Positions 7,015-16,214 of a stretch of 64,000 bases of DNA are shown here, one piece after another. A program made the position numbers and the translations under genes. Source of the stretch: Flagellimonas maritima (GTDB lineage Bacteria > Bacteroidota > Bacteroidia > Flavobacteriales > Flavobacteriaceae); contig NZ_CP030104.1 in the NCBI RefSeq assembly GCF_003269425.1, positions 2,413,501 through 2,477,500 of the forward strand, given 5' to 3'. The notes under the pieces are model-generated. The model worked only from the letters and a program-made list of their open reading frames with translations. It was not told the origin of the DNA and did no database searches. Positions within the stretch are counted from its first letter, which is position 1, and each line of letters opens with the position of its first letter.

Positions 7015-7812
7015 ATGAAAAAAATTATAGTTGCTATATTAATGATTTGTTTTGGCGTGATTGCTTACAAGACAATTTACATTAAGGAAGAAGGCGAACT
7101 GTTTGACTATAATTTGAAAAAATCTTCCGCTATCTCCAAGGGTTCGCTTTTTACTTCTCCCGAGTCAACGATAGAAGAGTCGCTGAAAGAATCTAAAAAA
7201 AATAACAATATTGATAAATTTTTAGACTTGGAAAAACAACTTCAGAACGAATACAATAAAACCTCCTCGTCTTTGGTCCTATATTGGCAAGCTTATCTGG
7301 GGTATGCCAAATCTCGATACTACAATGAGCTCGGCTATATGGATAAAGCAAAAGAAGAGATTTTGGGCAGTGTTGAGATTTTGGAAAGAATAACTTTGAA
7401 AAACAGTGACGATTATGCACTTCTGGGTATGCTGCAAGGCTTTGCGATTCCGTTCTTGAAAAAGCAAAAAGTAGTCGTCTATAGTATCAAAGCAAGAAAA
7501 AATATTGCGGAATCTTTAAAGTTGGATAGCACTAATGTTAGGGGTCACTTTGTCGCAGCAAATAATGATGCCTATACTCCAAAAGAATTTGGAGGAGGTC
7601 AAATAATAGAAAAACATCTCAAAAAAGCCATTGAACTTTCTCCGAAGACCAGTAAGAATTCTTTTTCTCCTTCTTGGGGAAAAATCGAAAGTTATTCTCT
7701 TTTAATTTTCCACTACAGACAAATAGGGGAAATGGATAAAGCGGACAATCTTCTCAAAAGATTCAATAAGCTGTACCCGGAACAAGAGATAATGGGTTTC
7801 GAAATAGATTGA
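7015..7812 (+). CDS. TPR-like protein of the TOMM operon
   Basis: A 265-residue protein with an N-terminal membrane anchor or signal (IIVAILMICFGVIAYKTIYI) and a helical body with TPR-like spacing. It is clearly related to the protein at 11673-12407: both have YWQAY near the middle, FGGGQ or YGGGE followed by a lysine-rich helix (EKHLKKAI or EEYLKKAL), and PSWGK or PTWGK before a final helical pair. It starts 3 bases after the M50-like gene and is the last gene of the biosynthetic operon. The function is unknown. Being exported or membrane-attached, it may scaffold the exporter, bind the product or give immunity. It converges on the LytTR operon with only 34 bases between. Confidence 0.7.
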   Translation: MKKIIVAILMICFGVIAYKTIYIKEEGELFDYNLKKSSAISKGSLFTSPESTIEESLKESKKNNNIDKFLDLEKQLQNEYNKTSSSLVLYWQAYLGYAKSRYYNELGYMDKAKEEILGSVEILERITLKNSDDYALLGMLQGFAIPFLKKQKVVVYSIKARKNIAESLKLDSTNVRGHFVAANNDAYTPKEFGGGQIIEKHLKKAIELSPKTSKNSFSPSWGKIESYSLLIFHYRQIGEMDKADNLLKRFNKLYPEQEIMGFEID

Positions 7813-7846
7813 GATATCGATATAATATCTGTCCACAATATCACTT

Positions 7847-8554
7847 TTAGCCGTTTTCCATATTTCTATTGATAAGCCGGTCTCCTAAAATTAATGATTT
7901 AACATTGTCCTTGGTAGTCTTGCTACAGGAAATCTTATGAGGACCAATATGTAAAAGACTTCCCTCTATTTTATCCACTTTGGTCAAATTCACCAAATAG
8001 GAGCGATGTACCCTATAAAATTGATTTGGAGGGACATAGTTCTCCAGCTGTTTTAAAGAAAAAAGAGACATATATTTTTTTTCCAATGTGTGGATGATTA
8101 CATAGTCTTTCGCTGTTTCTGCAAAGAGAATATCCTTGGTAAGTATTTTTGCAATAATACCATCGCACTTTATAAAAATAGCTTCTTCGCTCCTTTGGTT
8201 TCCGCCAAGGGAAAAAACTTTGTTGATCGATTTAAGAAATCGAGAATAGTCAATAGGTTTTAGAAGATAATCCACGGCATCTAGCTGAAAACCTTCAAAA
8301 GCATATTTTCTAAAGGCCGTGGTAAAAATTACCCTAGGGGCATTCTTAAGAGACTTCAGTAATTCTATGCCATTCATTTCAGGCATTTGTATGTCCAGTA
8401 ATAATAAGTCCACTTGATTTTTTTGTAGAAAAGCACGGGCCTGTTTGGCAGAATTAAATGAGCAAATAAACTCCAGAAAGGGTGTTTTCCTAATATATCT
8501 CTCTAATCCCTCCGTTGCCAAAGGTTCATCATCTATAACAATACAACTAATCAT
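7847..8554 (-). CDS. LytTR-family response regulator
   Basis: A 235-residue response regulator. The receiver has the acidic pair in VIDDEP, phospho-acceptor D54 (LLLLDIQMPEMNG), the Thr in FTTAF and Lys99 in DYLLKP. Residues ~130-230 form a LytTR DNA-binding domain (FIKCDGIIAKI... YRVHRSYLVNLTKVDKI). It overlaps the histidine kinase gene by 8 bases and is the last gene of the operon TPR-like / TonB receptor / kinase / regulator. It probably controls that operon, the neighbouring TOMM operon or both. LytTR binding sites cannot be located by eye here. Confidence 0.9.
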   Translation of the reverse strand: MISCIVIDDEPLATEGLERYIRKTPFLEFICSFNSAKQARAFLQKNQVDLLLLDIQMPEMNGIELLKSLKNAPRVIFTTAFRKYAFEGFQLDAVDYLLKPIDYSRFLKSINKVFSLGGNQRSEEAIFIKCDGIIAKILTKDILFAETAKDYVIIHTLEKKYMSLFSLKQLENYVPPNQFYRVHRSYLVNLTKVDKIEGSLLHIGPHKISCSKTTKDNVKSLILGDRLINRNMENG

Positions 8555-9575
8555 CTAAAGTTATTTTGAGTGTTATTTTAAATTTTTTTTCTATATCATC
8601 AATATATAGTTCATATTTTTTAGGATAAATTAATTCAAGTCGCCGCTTTACGTTTGCCAATCCAATACCGGAAGCTTTTTGTACGGGTTTAAAAACTTTA
8701 CTGTTTTCTACATTTAAAATTAATCTATTTTCAGTGGTCAGATTGATGAAAATTGTGATGTAATATGGGGAACCGCTTGGGCTATGTTTAAATGCATTTT
8801 CAATAATTGGGAGTAAAATCATTGGTGAAATATTCAACTTCCCAGAATAATCAATACAATCCACATTGATGGTGGCCAGACTGCCATGTCGAATCGACTC
8901 TATATTGATATAGTTTTTGACATTTTCGAGTTCCTTTTTCAGCGCGATCGAATCTTCGGTAGATTCATACAATTGATGGCTTAGAATGTCCGAAAAGCGA
9001 AGAAGCATTTCTTTTCCCTTTCCCGGATGTTTGTCCAGCATCATATAAATACTATTTAAACTGTTGAACAAAAAATGGGGATTCATTTGTTCCTTCAATA
9101 GTTTGAGTTCTACCTCTAACTGTCTTTTTTTTGCTTCTTCTAAAACTTTTTCCTTAGTGTAGCGATCTCTGAGCAAGAAAATAGACATTGACAAACCCAT
9201 TAGTACAAGTATCTCAGTGAGTTGTGCAAGCTTGCCTTCTGAGGACATAAAAAAATTCCCGATGCCTACATTATGGATAATGTTAGTGAAATAGAACTGA
9301 TGATTCCATGAGGATATATAGGTTGCAGCAACAATTGAAGCACATAAAAATAGTACATAAACAAGATATCTCTTTTTAAATAAAAACTTGGGAAGTAAAA
9401 AGTACAAGTTGAAATATACAATTGCCAGAAGTGGAAGGACCGTAAAAATATTCAATAGCATCACGGAAAAGTAGTCCTTGAAATAAACAAAGTCTTGAGC
9501 GCTCCAAAGAATAAGATAAGCGAGCCAAAAAGAAATATGGTAGATAGGCTCCTTTTTCATAATTAGTTTTTTCAA
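8547..9575 (-). CDS. LytS/YehU-type sensor histidine kinase
   Basis: A 342-residue kinase. Four membrane helices occupy roughly residues 14-136, followed by a short coiled linker and a His_kinase domain. The phospho-acceptor His167 lies in KEQMNPHFLFNSLNSI, the family signature. The ATP-binding end has LLPIIENAFKHS (N box) and SGIGLANVKRRLELIY (G box). There is no extracytoplasmic sensor domain, so the signal would be sensed in the membrane or through a partner such as the receptor encoded upstream. The gene overlaps both neighbours (4 and 8 bases). Confidence 0.92.
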   Translation of the reverse strand: MKKLIMKKEPIYHISFWLAYLILWSAQDFVYFKDYFSVMLLNIFTVLPLLAIVYFNLYFLLPKFLFKKRYLVYVLFLCASIVAATYISSWNHQFYFTNIIHNVGIGNFFMSSEGKLAQLTEILVLMGLSMSIFLLRDRYTKEKVLEEAKKRQLEVELKLLKEQMNPHFLFNSLNSIYMMLDKHPGKGKEMLLRFSDILSHQLYESTEDSIALKKELENVKNYINIESIRHGSLATINVDCIDYSGKLNISPMILLPIIENAFKHSPSGSPYYITIFINLTTENRLILNVENSKVFKPVQKASGIGLANVKRRLELIYPKKYELYIDDIEKKFKITLKITLDD

Positions 9576-11665
9576 TTGTAATTAATAATCATTCCTACGA
9601 AGAAAGACCAATTGCTTGAAGGATCTACAGCAGTCCTTGAAGAACCATCATCAGAATACCGATAACTAAACACCTGCTTAAAGTTTAAGGGATTTCTCAA
9701 AGAGGCGTAAAAAATTGTTAGATCTCCAAATAAGGTCGTTAGAAGGCTTCCATTGAAATTAATATTGTGAAAGTCTGGTGTTCTATCTCCTAAAAATACA
9801 GAATTGTTAGGATTTAGGTACGGCCGTCCAGAACTATAGGTATACGAAGTGCCCAGTTTTATAGTATTCCCAATTTTATAATTCGCTATCAAATTGCCTG
9901 TATGTTCAGCAACAAAGGTTGGCGTGGCCTCAACAGGGTAATCTTCAAAAAATCTTTTTGAATCTAAATAAGAGTAAGATATCCAATAGGTTAAATTGGT
10001 TATGGACTTTTCATCTTTCCAAAAAAAATCTATACCTCTTGCATATCCAAATCCCGTATTTTCAAAAACTTCTCCGGTCCTTTCCCTGATCAATGATGAA
10101 TAGTCTTTAATGTACCCTTCAATTCTCAGGGCTTGGTCTTTAGATTTAAATTGATAGTTCAAAATCAAATGTTGGGAATTTTCATAATCAAGGTTTTCTA
10201 TCTGTTCCCTTAGCACTTCTGGTCCAGGAGTTTGATAAAAATTTCCATAAGCAAGCGAAAATGAGGAAGATTTTCCCACTTTAGCAGAAATAGAGGCCCT
10301 TGGAGCTAGGTTCCATGCATCCAATATCGAATTATATTCTCCTCTAAGACCCAATCTACTGGAAATTACCCTATTTTTTTTAAAATCAGATTCTACATAA
10401 ATGGCCGAAAGAGCATTTTTTACTGTTGTTGACTCCTCATTAAAGGAAAAAGTACCTTCAGAAACATTGAACTCGCCTCCTGCCTTCAAAACAAAACTAG
10501 AACTAATGTCTTTTTTAAGAGTTATTCTGCTTTGGGCAAGAAATTCTTTTGAGCCAAAAATATCGTTCTCCAAAGTAGTTTCCTCATCATCATAACTAAT
10601 TGCGCCTACAAACAGAGCCTTCCAGTTATTTCCGATAAATCCGTCGAACGAATTGTTGAAAAAAAGGTTTTGGTTGCTGTTCTGGAGCTGTGACCCCCCT
10701 GTTTCATCAGTTGCGTTTGGTAGTTCAAGTCCTATCCTTCCATTTTGATACTGGATGTAAGTTTTGAATATACCGTCATTCTTATTCTGATGTTTCAAAA
10801 AAAAGCTTCCTTCTACATTATTTGGAAAAGTGACCCATTCTCTATTCTGAGGTACAATATCGAATAAGGCCGCCAGATTTGTGTAACCTATTTTACCTGA
10901 AAATGATGTTCTTTCGGACAATTTCCGAGTAATTGAACCCCCTAGACCTGCGATGTTAAGATCAAATGAGAATATATCGTTTTTTGGTAAATCCTGTGTG
11001 TTTAGCAAAATCACTGAGGATAAGGCTTGGCCATACTCCGCGGAATAGCCCCCAGTATTAAAGATTGTTCCCTGAAATAAAAAAGGGTCAAAACGCCCTC
11101 TGGCTGGAATTTCCGGAACACTATTGAAGAAAGGGTTGGTTACAAATGCGCCATCAATAAAAGTTCTGGTCTCGGTCGCCTCGCCGCCCCTTACAAATAT
11201 TCCCGTTTGATCGCCAACGTTGCTTACACCTGGTAAAGTTTGTAGTGCAGAAAAAACATCGGCTCCAGCGGCTGCATTGCTAACGATATCGATCGGCTTG
11301 AATATAGTTCCTGCCTTTTTTTCACTTGCCTCAAAGGTTCCTGCAGAAATGACAATTTCATCCAACTGGTTTTCTTCTTCTTCCAAAAAAATTTCAAGAA
11401 CAATTCCTTCATCCTGCAGTAAAAGTTTTTTTTCAACAGTTTTGTAGCCTAAACTACTGATTACCAAAATAACCTCTCCCTTTGCCTCTGTCGTAAAACT
11501 AAAAAACCCATTTTTATCTGAGGAGCTACCATCCAAAGTCGATTCAATATAAATATTAGCAAATTCGATGGGTCTTTTTCCATATTTGATGCTACCCTCA
11601 ATTGAAATTGACTGGCATAGAACGGTGAAAGGCATAACAGTCAAGAGAAATAAAATACACCTCAT
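9572..11665 (-). CDS. TonB-dependent receptor with carboxypeptidase-regulatory-like domain
   Basis: A 697-residue outer-membrane protein. A signal peptide (MRCILFLLTVMPFTVLCQ) leads into a carboxypeptidase-regulatory-like domain (IEGSIKYGKRPIEFANIYI, residues ~20-100). A plug domain follows (VFSALQTLPGVSNVGDQTG, IFVRGGEATETRTFIDGAFV), then a beta-barrel up to the aromatic end FFVGMIINYN. At 697 residues it is small to average for the family and is not a SusC-type protein, since no SusD gene is adjacent. It is co-transcribed with a TPR-like gene upstream and the LytS/LytTR genes downstream. The substrate is unknown. The location next to the TOMM operon raises the possibility that it imports or senses the peptide, a metal complex of it, or a competitor's peptide. 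Confidence 0.9.
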   Translation of the reverse strand: MRCILFLLTVMPFTVLCQSISIEGSIKYGKRPIEFANIYIESTLDGSSSDKNGFFSFTTEAKGEVILVISSLGYKTVEKKLLLQDEGIVLEIFLEEEENQLDEIVISAGTFEASEKKAGTIFKPIDIVSNAAAGADVFSALQTLPGVSNVGDQTGIFVRGGEATETRTFIDGAFVTNPFFNSVPEIPARGRFDPFLFQGTIFNTGGYSAEYGQALSSVILLNTQDLPKNDIFSFDLNIAGLGGSITRKLSERTSFSGKIGYTNLAALFDIVPQNREWVTFPNNVEGSFFLKHQNKNDGIFKTYIQYQNGRIGLELPNATDETGGSQLQNSNQNLFFNNSFDGFIGNNWKALFVGAISYDDEETTLENDIFGSKEFLAQSRITLKKDISSSFVLKAGGEFNVSEGTFSFNEESTTVKNALSAIYVESDFKKNRVISSRLGLRGEYNSILDAWNLAPRASISAKVGKSSSFSLAYGNFYQTPGPEVLREQIENLDYENSQHLILNYQFKSKDQALRIEGYIKDYSSLIRERTGEVFENTGFGYARGIDFFWKDEKSITNLTYWISYSYLDSKRFFEDYPVEATPTFVAEHTGNLIANYKIGNTIKLGTSYTYSSGRPYLNPNNSVFLGDRTPDFHNINFNGSLLTTLFGDLTIFYASLRNPLNFKQVFSYRYSDDGSSRTAVDPSSNWSFFVGMIINYN

Positions 11666-11672
11666 TACTCAA

Positions 11673-12407
11673 TTAGTTGAACTTTTCTTTTTGGATCAGT
11701 AAGAGTTCATTTTGGGGAAATTCTTTCAATCCTAAACTATTGTGAAATTTAGCATCTCTAATTCGCTCTATTCGATTGTAGAATGCAGATAAGAGATAGT
11801 ATACCTCTTCCTTTCCCCATGTCGGCCCCTGCTCGTTCGATTTTTCTTCCTCTTTATAATAGGACAAAGCCTTTTTCAAATATTCCTCCACTCGTTCGCC
11901 GCCGCCATACTGTGCTGGTTTGTAAAAATCACTTTTTCCCAAACCCAAATATGCCCTTGGATTGTTTTTGGAGAGCTCTAAAGATTTTTGAAACTGTTTA
12001 TTGGCATCTTGGGACAGCCCAAAAGCTTTATCGCTCGAAACACTTATCAAAGTACTGCTAAGGGTTCCGCCCAATGCATAACTTTCGCTATTGGGCCGCT
12101 CTATCTGCTCTAAAATCTCAATGGCATTATGAAAGCTTTCTTTAGCCTTGTCCTTGTCTTTCGATAAATAGGACAAGCCCAATTTGTAATGGATATAGGC
12201 CTGCCAGTAATCTTTTTCCGAACTATACGCGGTTCTTAGCTCAGGAGGTAACTCGATTAACAATTCTTTGAGTTTTGTTATTCTTTCGGACTTGTTTTCT
12301 GACCAGATATCTTCAATTTTCTTTTCAACGATAGCAGTTTCAAATTGTGCACTGATACTCAATGAAAATGAAAGCAGCAACAGACTTAAAATCATCTTTG
12401 ATCTCAT
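11673..12407 (-). CDS. Exported TPR-like protein, paralogue of the TOMM-operon TPR protein
   Basis: A 244-residue protein with a signal peptide (MILSLLLLSFSLSISAQ) and TPR-like helices. I place the start at the ATG at 12407; the frame is open to an ATG at 12446 that would add 13 residues before the signal peptide. It shares the YWQAY, YGGGE...EEYLKKAL and GPTWGKEEVYYLL blocks with the protein at 7015-7812. It is the first gene of the operon leading to the TonB receptor, with a 7-base gap. Probably a periplasmic or surface-associated partner of the receptor. The function is not known. Confidence 0.75.
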   Translation of the reverse strand: MRSKMILSLLLLSFSLSISAQFETAIVEKKIEDIWSENKSERITKLKELLIELPPELRTAYSSEKDYWQAYIHYKLGLSYLSKDKDKAKESFHNAIEILEQIERPNSESYALGGTLSSTLISVSSDKAFGLSQDANKQFQKSLELSKNNPRAYLGLGKSDFYKPAQYGGGERVEEYLKKALSYYKEEEKSNEQGPTWGKEEVYYLLSAFYNRIERIRDAKFHNSLGLKEFPQNELLLIQKEKFN

Positions 12408-12640
12408 GACGTAAATTTTATGGTTATAAGCTGAAATAACGAACACCTTTATGAGCAGAAGAACCGAAAATATTGAACCGAAAAATTAAATACGGTAACA
12501 CCCATTGGTTTTATAGTAAAACGTTTTCCTATATAAACTTAGTTAAAACCTTTAAAATCAACATATAATGTATTCGGATAAGGATATTCAATAGGTGTTT
12601 GGCACATTTGAATCGATGGGCATTCCTTGTTGTCCGATAG

Positions 12641-12895
12641 GTTAATCACCCCCTAATCTCTTTACCGGCTATTGTAGCCTTTCTAAAAGGTAAGATAACA
12701 ATAAGAGCTAAAGTTCTTTTAGTATTAGGTTTTAATCCAAACTTCTTTACCCACTATTGGAAAAATCAAAAAAAGCAAGCATACTTATTCGCTTACGAGT
12801 ACGGGTTTTTGAAAAAGAATGAAAGTGGAAAAGAGAAATATGTTCTGGCTACATGGCAGGATTATATGAACGAGAATCTAAATAGCATCAATTAA
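12641..12895 (+). pseudogene. Remnant of an unidentified gene
   Basis: A frame of 84 codons, open to a stop at 12893-12895, has protein-like composition (LLVLGFNPNFFTHYWKNQ ... EYGFLKKNESGKEKY) but no usable start codon. Just upstream, an ATG at 12568 in another frame runs only 8 codons before a stop. This looks like the end of a gene that has lost its beginning through frameshift or deletion. I do not recognise the family. It lies next to a pair of tRNA genes, a common boundary for gained and decayed DNA. Confidence 0.35.
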
Positions 12896-12991
12896 TGCTA
12901 AGCAAAATGTTAAAGTTTGAAAATGAATTGTTGTGCCTATGTTGTGCTGAATAAAAAAAGCCAAGGCTATAAAACCTTGGCTTTCCCTTTG

Positions 12992-13076
12992 TACTCGAGG
13001 CGGGACTTGAACCCGCACGGCCATAATGGCCATTGGATTTTAAGTCCAACGTGTCTACCAATTCCACCACTCGAGC
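12992..13076 (-). tRNA. tRNA-Leu (anticodon UAA)
   Basis: An 85-nt class II tRNA with a long variable arm. The D-arm region is GTGGAATTGGTAGACACG, the anticodon loop CTTAAAA carries UAA, and the T-arm is GGGTTCAAGTCCC. The acceptor stem pairs GCTCGAG with CTCGAGT (first pair G-U). No CCA is encoded. It lies 63 bases downstream of the tRNA-Gly gene and is probably transcribed with it. Confidence 0.95.
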
Positions 13077-13095
13077 ATAGCATTAAACTAAAAAA

Positions 13096-13136
13096 CTCCA
13101 CTAGGCTTCGGCTACGCTCAGCAGCCCGTAGTGGAG
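13096..13136. repeat. Hairpin-forming inverted repeat between tRNA genes
   Basis: A perfect 8-bp inverted repeat (CTCCACTA at 13096-13103, TAGTGGAG at 13129-13136) encloses a GC-rich segment containing CTTCGGCTACGCTCAG. Short palindromic units with this kind of core occur as dispersed intergenic repeats in Flavobacteriia. This is the only copy I noticed in the window. It sits in the spacer between two tRNA genes and could be a processing signal or a dispersed repeat. Confidence 0.5.
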
Positions 13137-13139
13137 TAG

Positions 13140-13212
13140 AGCGAAAAACGGGATTCGAACCCGCGACCTCCACCTTGGCAAGGTGATGCTCTACCAACTG
13201 AGCTATTTTCGC
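13140..13212 (-). tRNA. tRNA-Gly (anticodon GCC)
   Basis: A 73-nt tRNA with acceptor stem GCGAAAA/TTTTCGC, D-arm AGCTCAGTTGGTAGAGC, anticodon stem-loop CACCTTGCCAAGGTG (GCC) and T-arm GCGGGTTCGAATCCCGT. It is the first of two tRNA genes in the pair. A candidate -7 box lies 46 bases upstream of its 5' end. Confidence 0.96.
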
Positions 13213-13257
13213 ATTTTAAAGAACATCAACAAACATCAGTTTTTGCCGATGCGGATG

Positions 13258-13265
13258 CAAATTTA
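13258..13265 (-). promoter_or_regulatory. Candidate -7 box of the tRNA pair
   Basis: Read on the minus strand this is TAAATTTG, an exact match to the Bacteroidota -7 consensus TAnnTTTG, 46 bases before the tRNA-Gly gene. No clear -33 TTG is seen at the expected spacing. The remainder of the 13213-13484 gap shows no gene. Confidence 0.4.
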
Positions 13266-13484
13266 ATATTTTTCTATAAACCTGAAAGCATTTTTTGAAT
13301 TGAAAATTCCTTCTTAATTGGTGAGAAGTGAGTCAGGACTTTTAGAGCCAGGAACCAAAACCCAAAATTGAGGTCTCTGTTCTTTTCACTTTTAGCAAGG
13401 CGGTCCTGTTTCTAATAATTAAAGCCGTTCATTTGGATGCTGGTTTTTATAGTACGGACAACAAAACTTTGGAGCTACAACTGA

Positions 13485-16106
13485 CTAGGAACTTGCTTTT
13501 TTCTTTTTACTCAACAAGCGTTTGATTTCGTTGAGCTTCATTAAAGCCTCGACAGGGGTGAGCGTATCAATGTCCAAATGTAAAATTTCTTCTTTAATTT
13601 CTTCCAGAAGCGGATCGTCCAAATTGAAAAAGCTCAATTGCATCTCATTTTGTGACACTTGCAGTTTATCGGTCATTTCCTCGCTGGAATGCGACTTTTC
13701 AAGTTTTTTAAGGATTTTATTGGCCTTCTGAATCACTTGCTGCGGCATTCCCGCCATTTTGGCCACATGGATGCCAAAACTGTGCTCACTGCCCCCTGGA
13801 ACAAGTTTTCTTAGAAACAGAACATTATTTTTAAGTTCCTTTACCGACACATTATAATTTCTGATTCTACCAAACGTATTCATCATCTCGTTGAGTTCGT
13901 GGTAGTGCGTTGCGAAGAGCGTTTTTGCCCTGGCGGGGTGTTCATGCAAATATTCAGATATGGCCCATGCAATGGAAATACCATCATAAGTACTGGTTCC
14001 CCTTCCTATTTCATCCAAAAGAACTAAGCTTCTTTCTGAAAGGTTGTTAAGAATGGAGGCGGTTTCGTTCATTTCGACCATGAAAGTAGATTCCCCCATT
14101 GAAATATTGTCACTGGCGCCCACACGGGTAAAAATCTTGTCCACAACCCCAATTTTAGCCGAAGATGCGGGAACAAAACTTCCCATTTGTGCTAAAAGCA
14201 CAGTGAGGGCGGTTTGGCGCAATATGGCAGATTTACCACTCATGTTTGGACCAGTAATCATGATGATCTGTTGCTCTTCCCTGTTGAGGAGAACATCATT
14301 GGGAACATAACTTTTACCGAGTGGTAGTTGCTTCTCAATGACCGGATGCCTTCCACCCTTAATATCAAGATCTGTGGATTCATCGATTGCGGGCATAACA
14401 TAATCATTCTCCTTGGCCAATTGTGCAAATCCACAAAGGCAATCCAATTGTGCGATCAATTGTGCATTTTTTTGAACTGGGGCAATGTACTCCTGCATCC
14501 ATACCAAAAGTTGTTCGAACAATTGCTGCTCCAAACTATAAATACGTTCTTCGGCACCAAGTATTTTGGTTTCGTATTCTTTAAGTTCTTCGGTAATATA
14601 ACGTTCTGCATTGACAAGGGTCTGTTTTCGGATCCAAGACTCTGGCACTTTATCTTTATGGGTATTACGCACTTCAATATAATAACCAAACACATTGTTG
14701 GATGCTATTTTAAGTGACGAAATTCCCGTTTCCTTGGTTTCGCGCACCAACATTTTATCCAGATAATCCTTGCTGGAGAAAGCTAGGTCTCTCAGTTCGT
14801 CCAATGCTACAGAATAGCCTTGGGCAATAGTACTTCCTTTGGCAATGTTTACGGGGGCCTCTTCGTTTAAGACCGTTTTTATTTTGGTTCTGAGCGTTTC
14901 ACATGCATTCAATTGCTCACCAATATGTTGTAGTGAATCATTCGTGCTTTCCAGAGCCAATTGTTTTATGGGAATAATGGCCTCAAGCGAATTTTTTAGC
15001 AGCACAACTTCTTTTGGGTTAATTTTTCCTGTAGCCAATTTAGAGATTAGACGTTCTAGGTCACATACTTGTTTGATCCAATGCTGCGCTTTGTTCAGGG
15101 ATGCTTCTTTTTCCTTTAGATGGGAAACCACTTGATGGCGTTGTTGTATAGTATGGATATTCTTTAGGGGCAGTGCCAACCATCGTTTTAAAAGTCTGCC
15201 TCCCATAGCGGATATGGTCTTATCGATAACATCCAAAAGTGTGACGGCATTGATGTTGTTGGATTGATACAGCTCAAGGTTGCGAATGGTAAAACGGTCC
15301 ATCCATACATATTCCTCTTCAGCTATTCTTTGAATTTTGTTGATGTGCTGTAATTGCCTATGCTGTGTCTCCGATAAATAATGAAGCACGGCTCCTGAAG
15401 CAATAATACCACAGTTTAAATGTTGAATGCCAAAACCCTGAAGGCTTTTTGTCTTAAAATGATTTTTAAGACTTTCATTGGCATAATCTTCTTGAAAAAT
15501 CCAATCTTCCAAGAAAAAAGTATGGAATTGGCTGCCAAAAATCTCCAAAAACTCTTTTCTATGGTTTTTTGAGAGCAATATTTCGTTCGGTGCAAAGTTC
15601 TGGAGTAATTTATCCACCTGCTCGGCAGACCCTTCCGATGTTAAAAATTCCCCCGTGGAGATATCCAAAAAAGAAATCCCAAACTTATTTCTTCCAAAAT
15701 GCAAAGCACATAAAAAATTATTGTTTTTGGCAGATAGAATATCATCGTTTAGCGCAACCCCAGGCGTTACCAATTCGGTAACTCCCCTTTTTACAATCGT
15801 TTTGGTCTGTTTTGGGTCTTCCAATTGATCACAAATGGCCACCCGCTGACCCGCTTTAACCAATTTTGGCAAATAGGTGTTCAAAGAATGATGCGGAAAG
15901 CCCGCCAGTTCTGTTTTATCACCGCCATTGTTTCTATGGGTAAGGATTATTCCCAGAATTTTGGATGCTTTTATGGCATCTTCCCCAAATGTTTCGTAAA
16001 AATCCCCAACTCTAAAAAGCAGTAAGGCATCAGGATGTTTGGTCTTGATAGCATTGTACTGCTGCATTAATGGAGTTACTTTCTTTGTTTTGGATGAAGC
16101 TGCCAA
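13485..16106 (-). CDS. mutS: DNA mismatch repair protein MutS
   Basis: An 873-residue MutS1, full length. The mismatch-recognition Phe-x-Glu motif is in GDFYETF near residue 37. The connector, lever and clamp domains follow. The ATPase has Walker [15 protein letters not shown], Walker [17 protein letters not shown] and the switch His in FATHYHEL. The C-terminal tail ([14 protein letters not shown]) is the tetramerisation/beta-clamp-type helix. It recognises base mismatches and small loops and recruits MutL. It is transcribed away from the divergent methyltransferase gene at 16215. Confidence 0.97.
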   Translation of the reverse strand: MAASSKTKKVTPLMQQYNAIKTKHPDALLLFRVGDFYETFGEDAIKASKILGIILTHRNNGGDKTELAGFPHHSLNTYLPKLVKAGQRVAICDQLEDPKQTKTIVKRGVTELVTPGVALNDDILSAKNNNFLCALHFGRNKFGISFLDISTGEFLTSEGSAEQVDKLLQNFAPNEILLSKNHRKEFLEIFGSQFHTFFLEDWIFQEDYANESLKNHFKTKSLQGFGIQHLNCGIIASGAVLHYLSETQHRQLQHINKIQRIAEEEYVWMDRFTIRNLELYQSNNINAVTLLDVIDKTISAMGGRLLKRWLALPLKNIHTIQQRHQVVSHLKEKEASLNKAQHWIKQVCDLERLISKLATGKINPKEVVLLKNSLEAIIPIKQLALESTNDSLQHIGEQLNACETLRTKIKTVLNEEAPVNIAKGSTIAQGYSVALDELRDLAFSSKDYLDKMLVRETKETGISSLKIASNNVFGYYIEVRNTHKDKVPESWIRKQTLVNAERYITEELKEYETKILGAEERIYSLEQQLFEQLLVWMQEYIAPVQKNAQLIAQLDCLCGFAQLAKENDYVMPAIDESTDLDIKGGRHPVIEKQLPLGKSYVPNDVLLNREEQQIIMITGPNMSGKSAILRQTALTVLLAQMGSFVPASSAKIGVVDKIFTRVGASDNISMGESTFMVEMNETASILNNLSERSLVLLDEIGRGTSTYDGISIAWAISEYLHEHPARAKTLFATHYHELNEMMNTFGRIRNYNVSVKELKNNVLFLRKLVPGGSEHSFGIHVAKMAGMPQQVIQKANKILKKLEKSHSSEEMTDKLQVSQNEMQLSFFNLDDPLLEEIKEEILHLDIDTLTPVEALMKLNEIKRLLSKKKKASS

Positions 16107-16214
16107 AGCGATATTTCTTTATATTTTTGCCGATCGGATAAAAACGAAAATACCGTTTTAATGATACTCCAAAAATTTTTGTTGATATTTTAGGGGTGAT
16201 AGTTGAAAAATATA

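Noticed and set aside
12917..13197. Open frames of 60-89 codons across the tRNA pair
   Set aside because: They lie over well-formed tRNA-Leu and tRNA-Gly genes and their spacer; they are chance frames through structured RNA genes.
14328..14717. A 129-codon open frame inside mutS on the opposite strand
   Set aside because: Low-complexity translation and full overlap with the conserved MutS frame.
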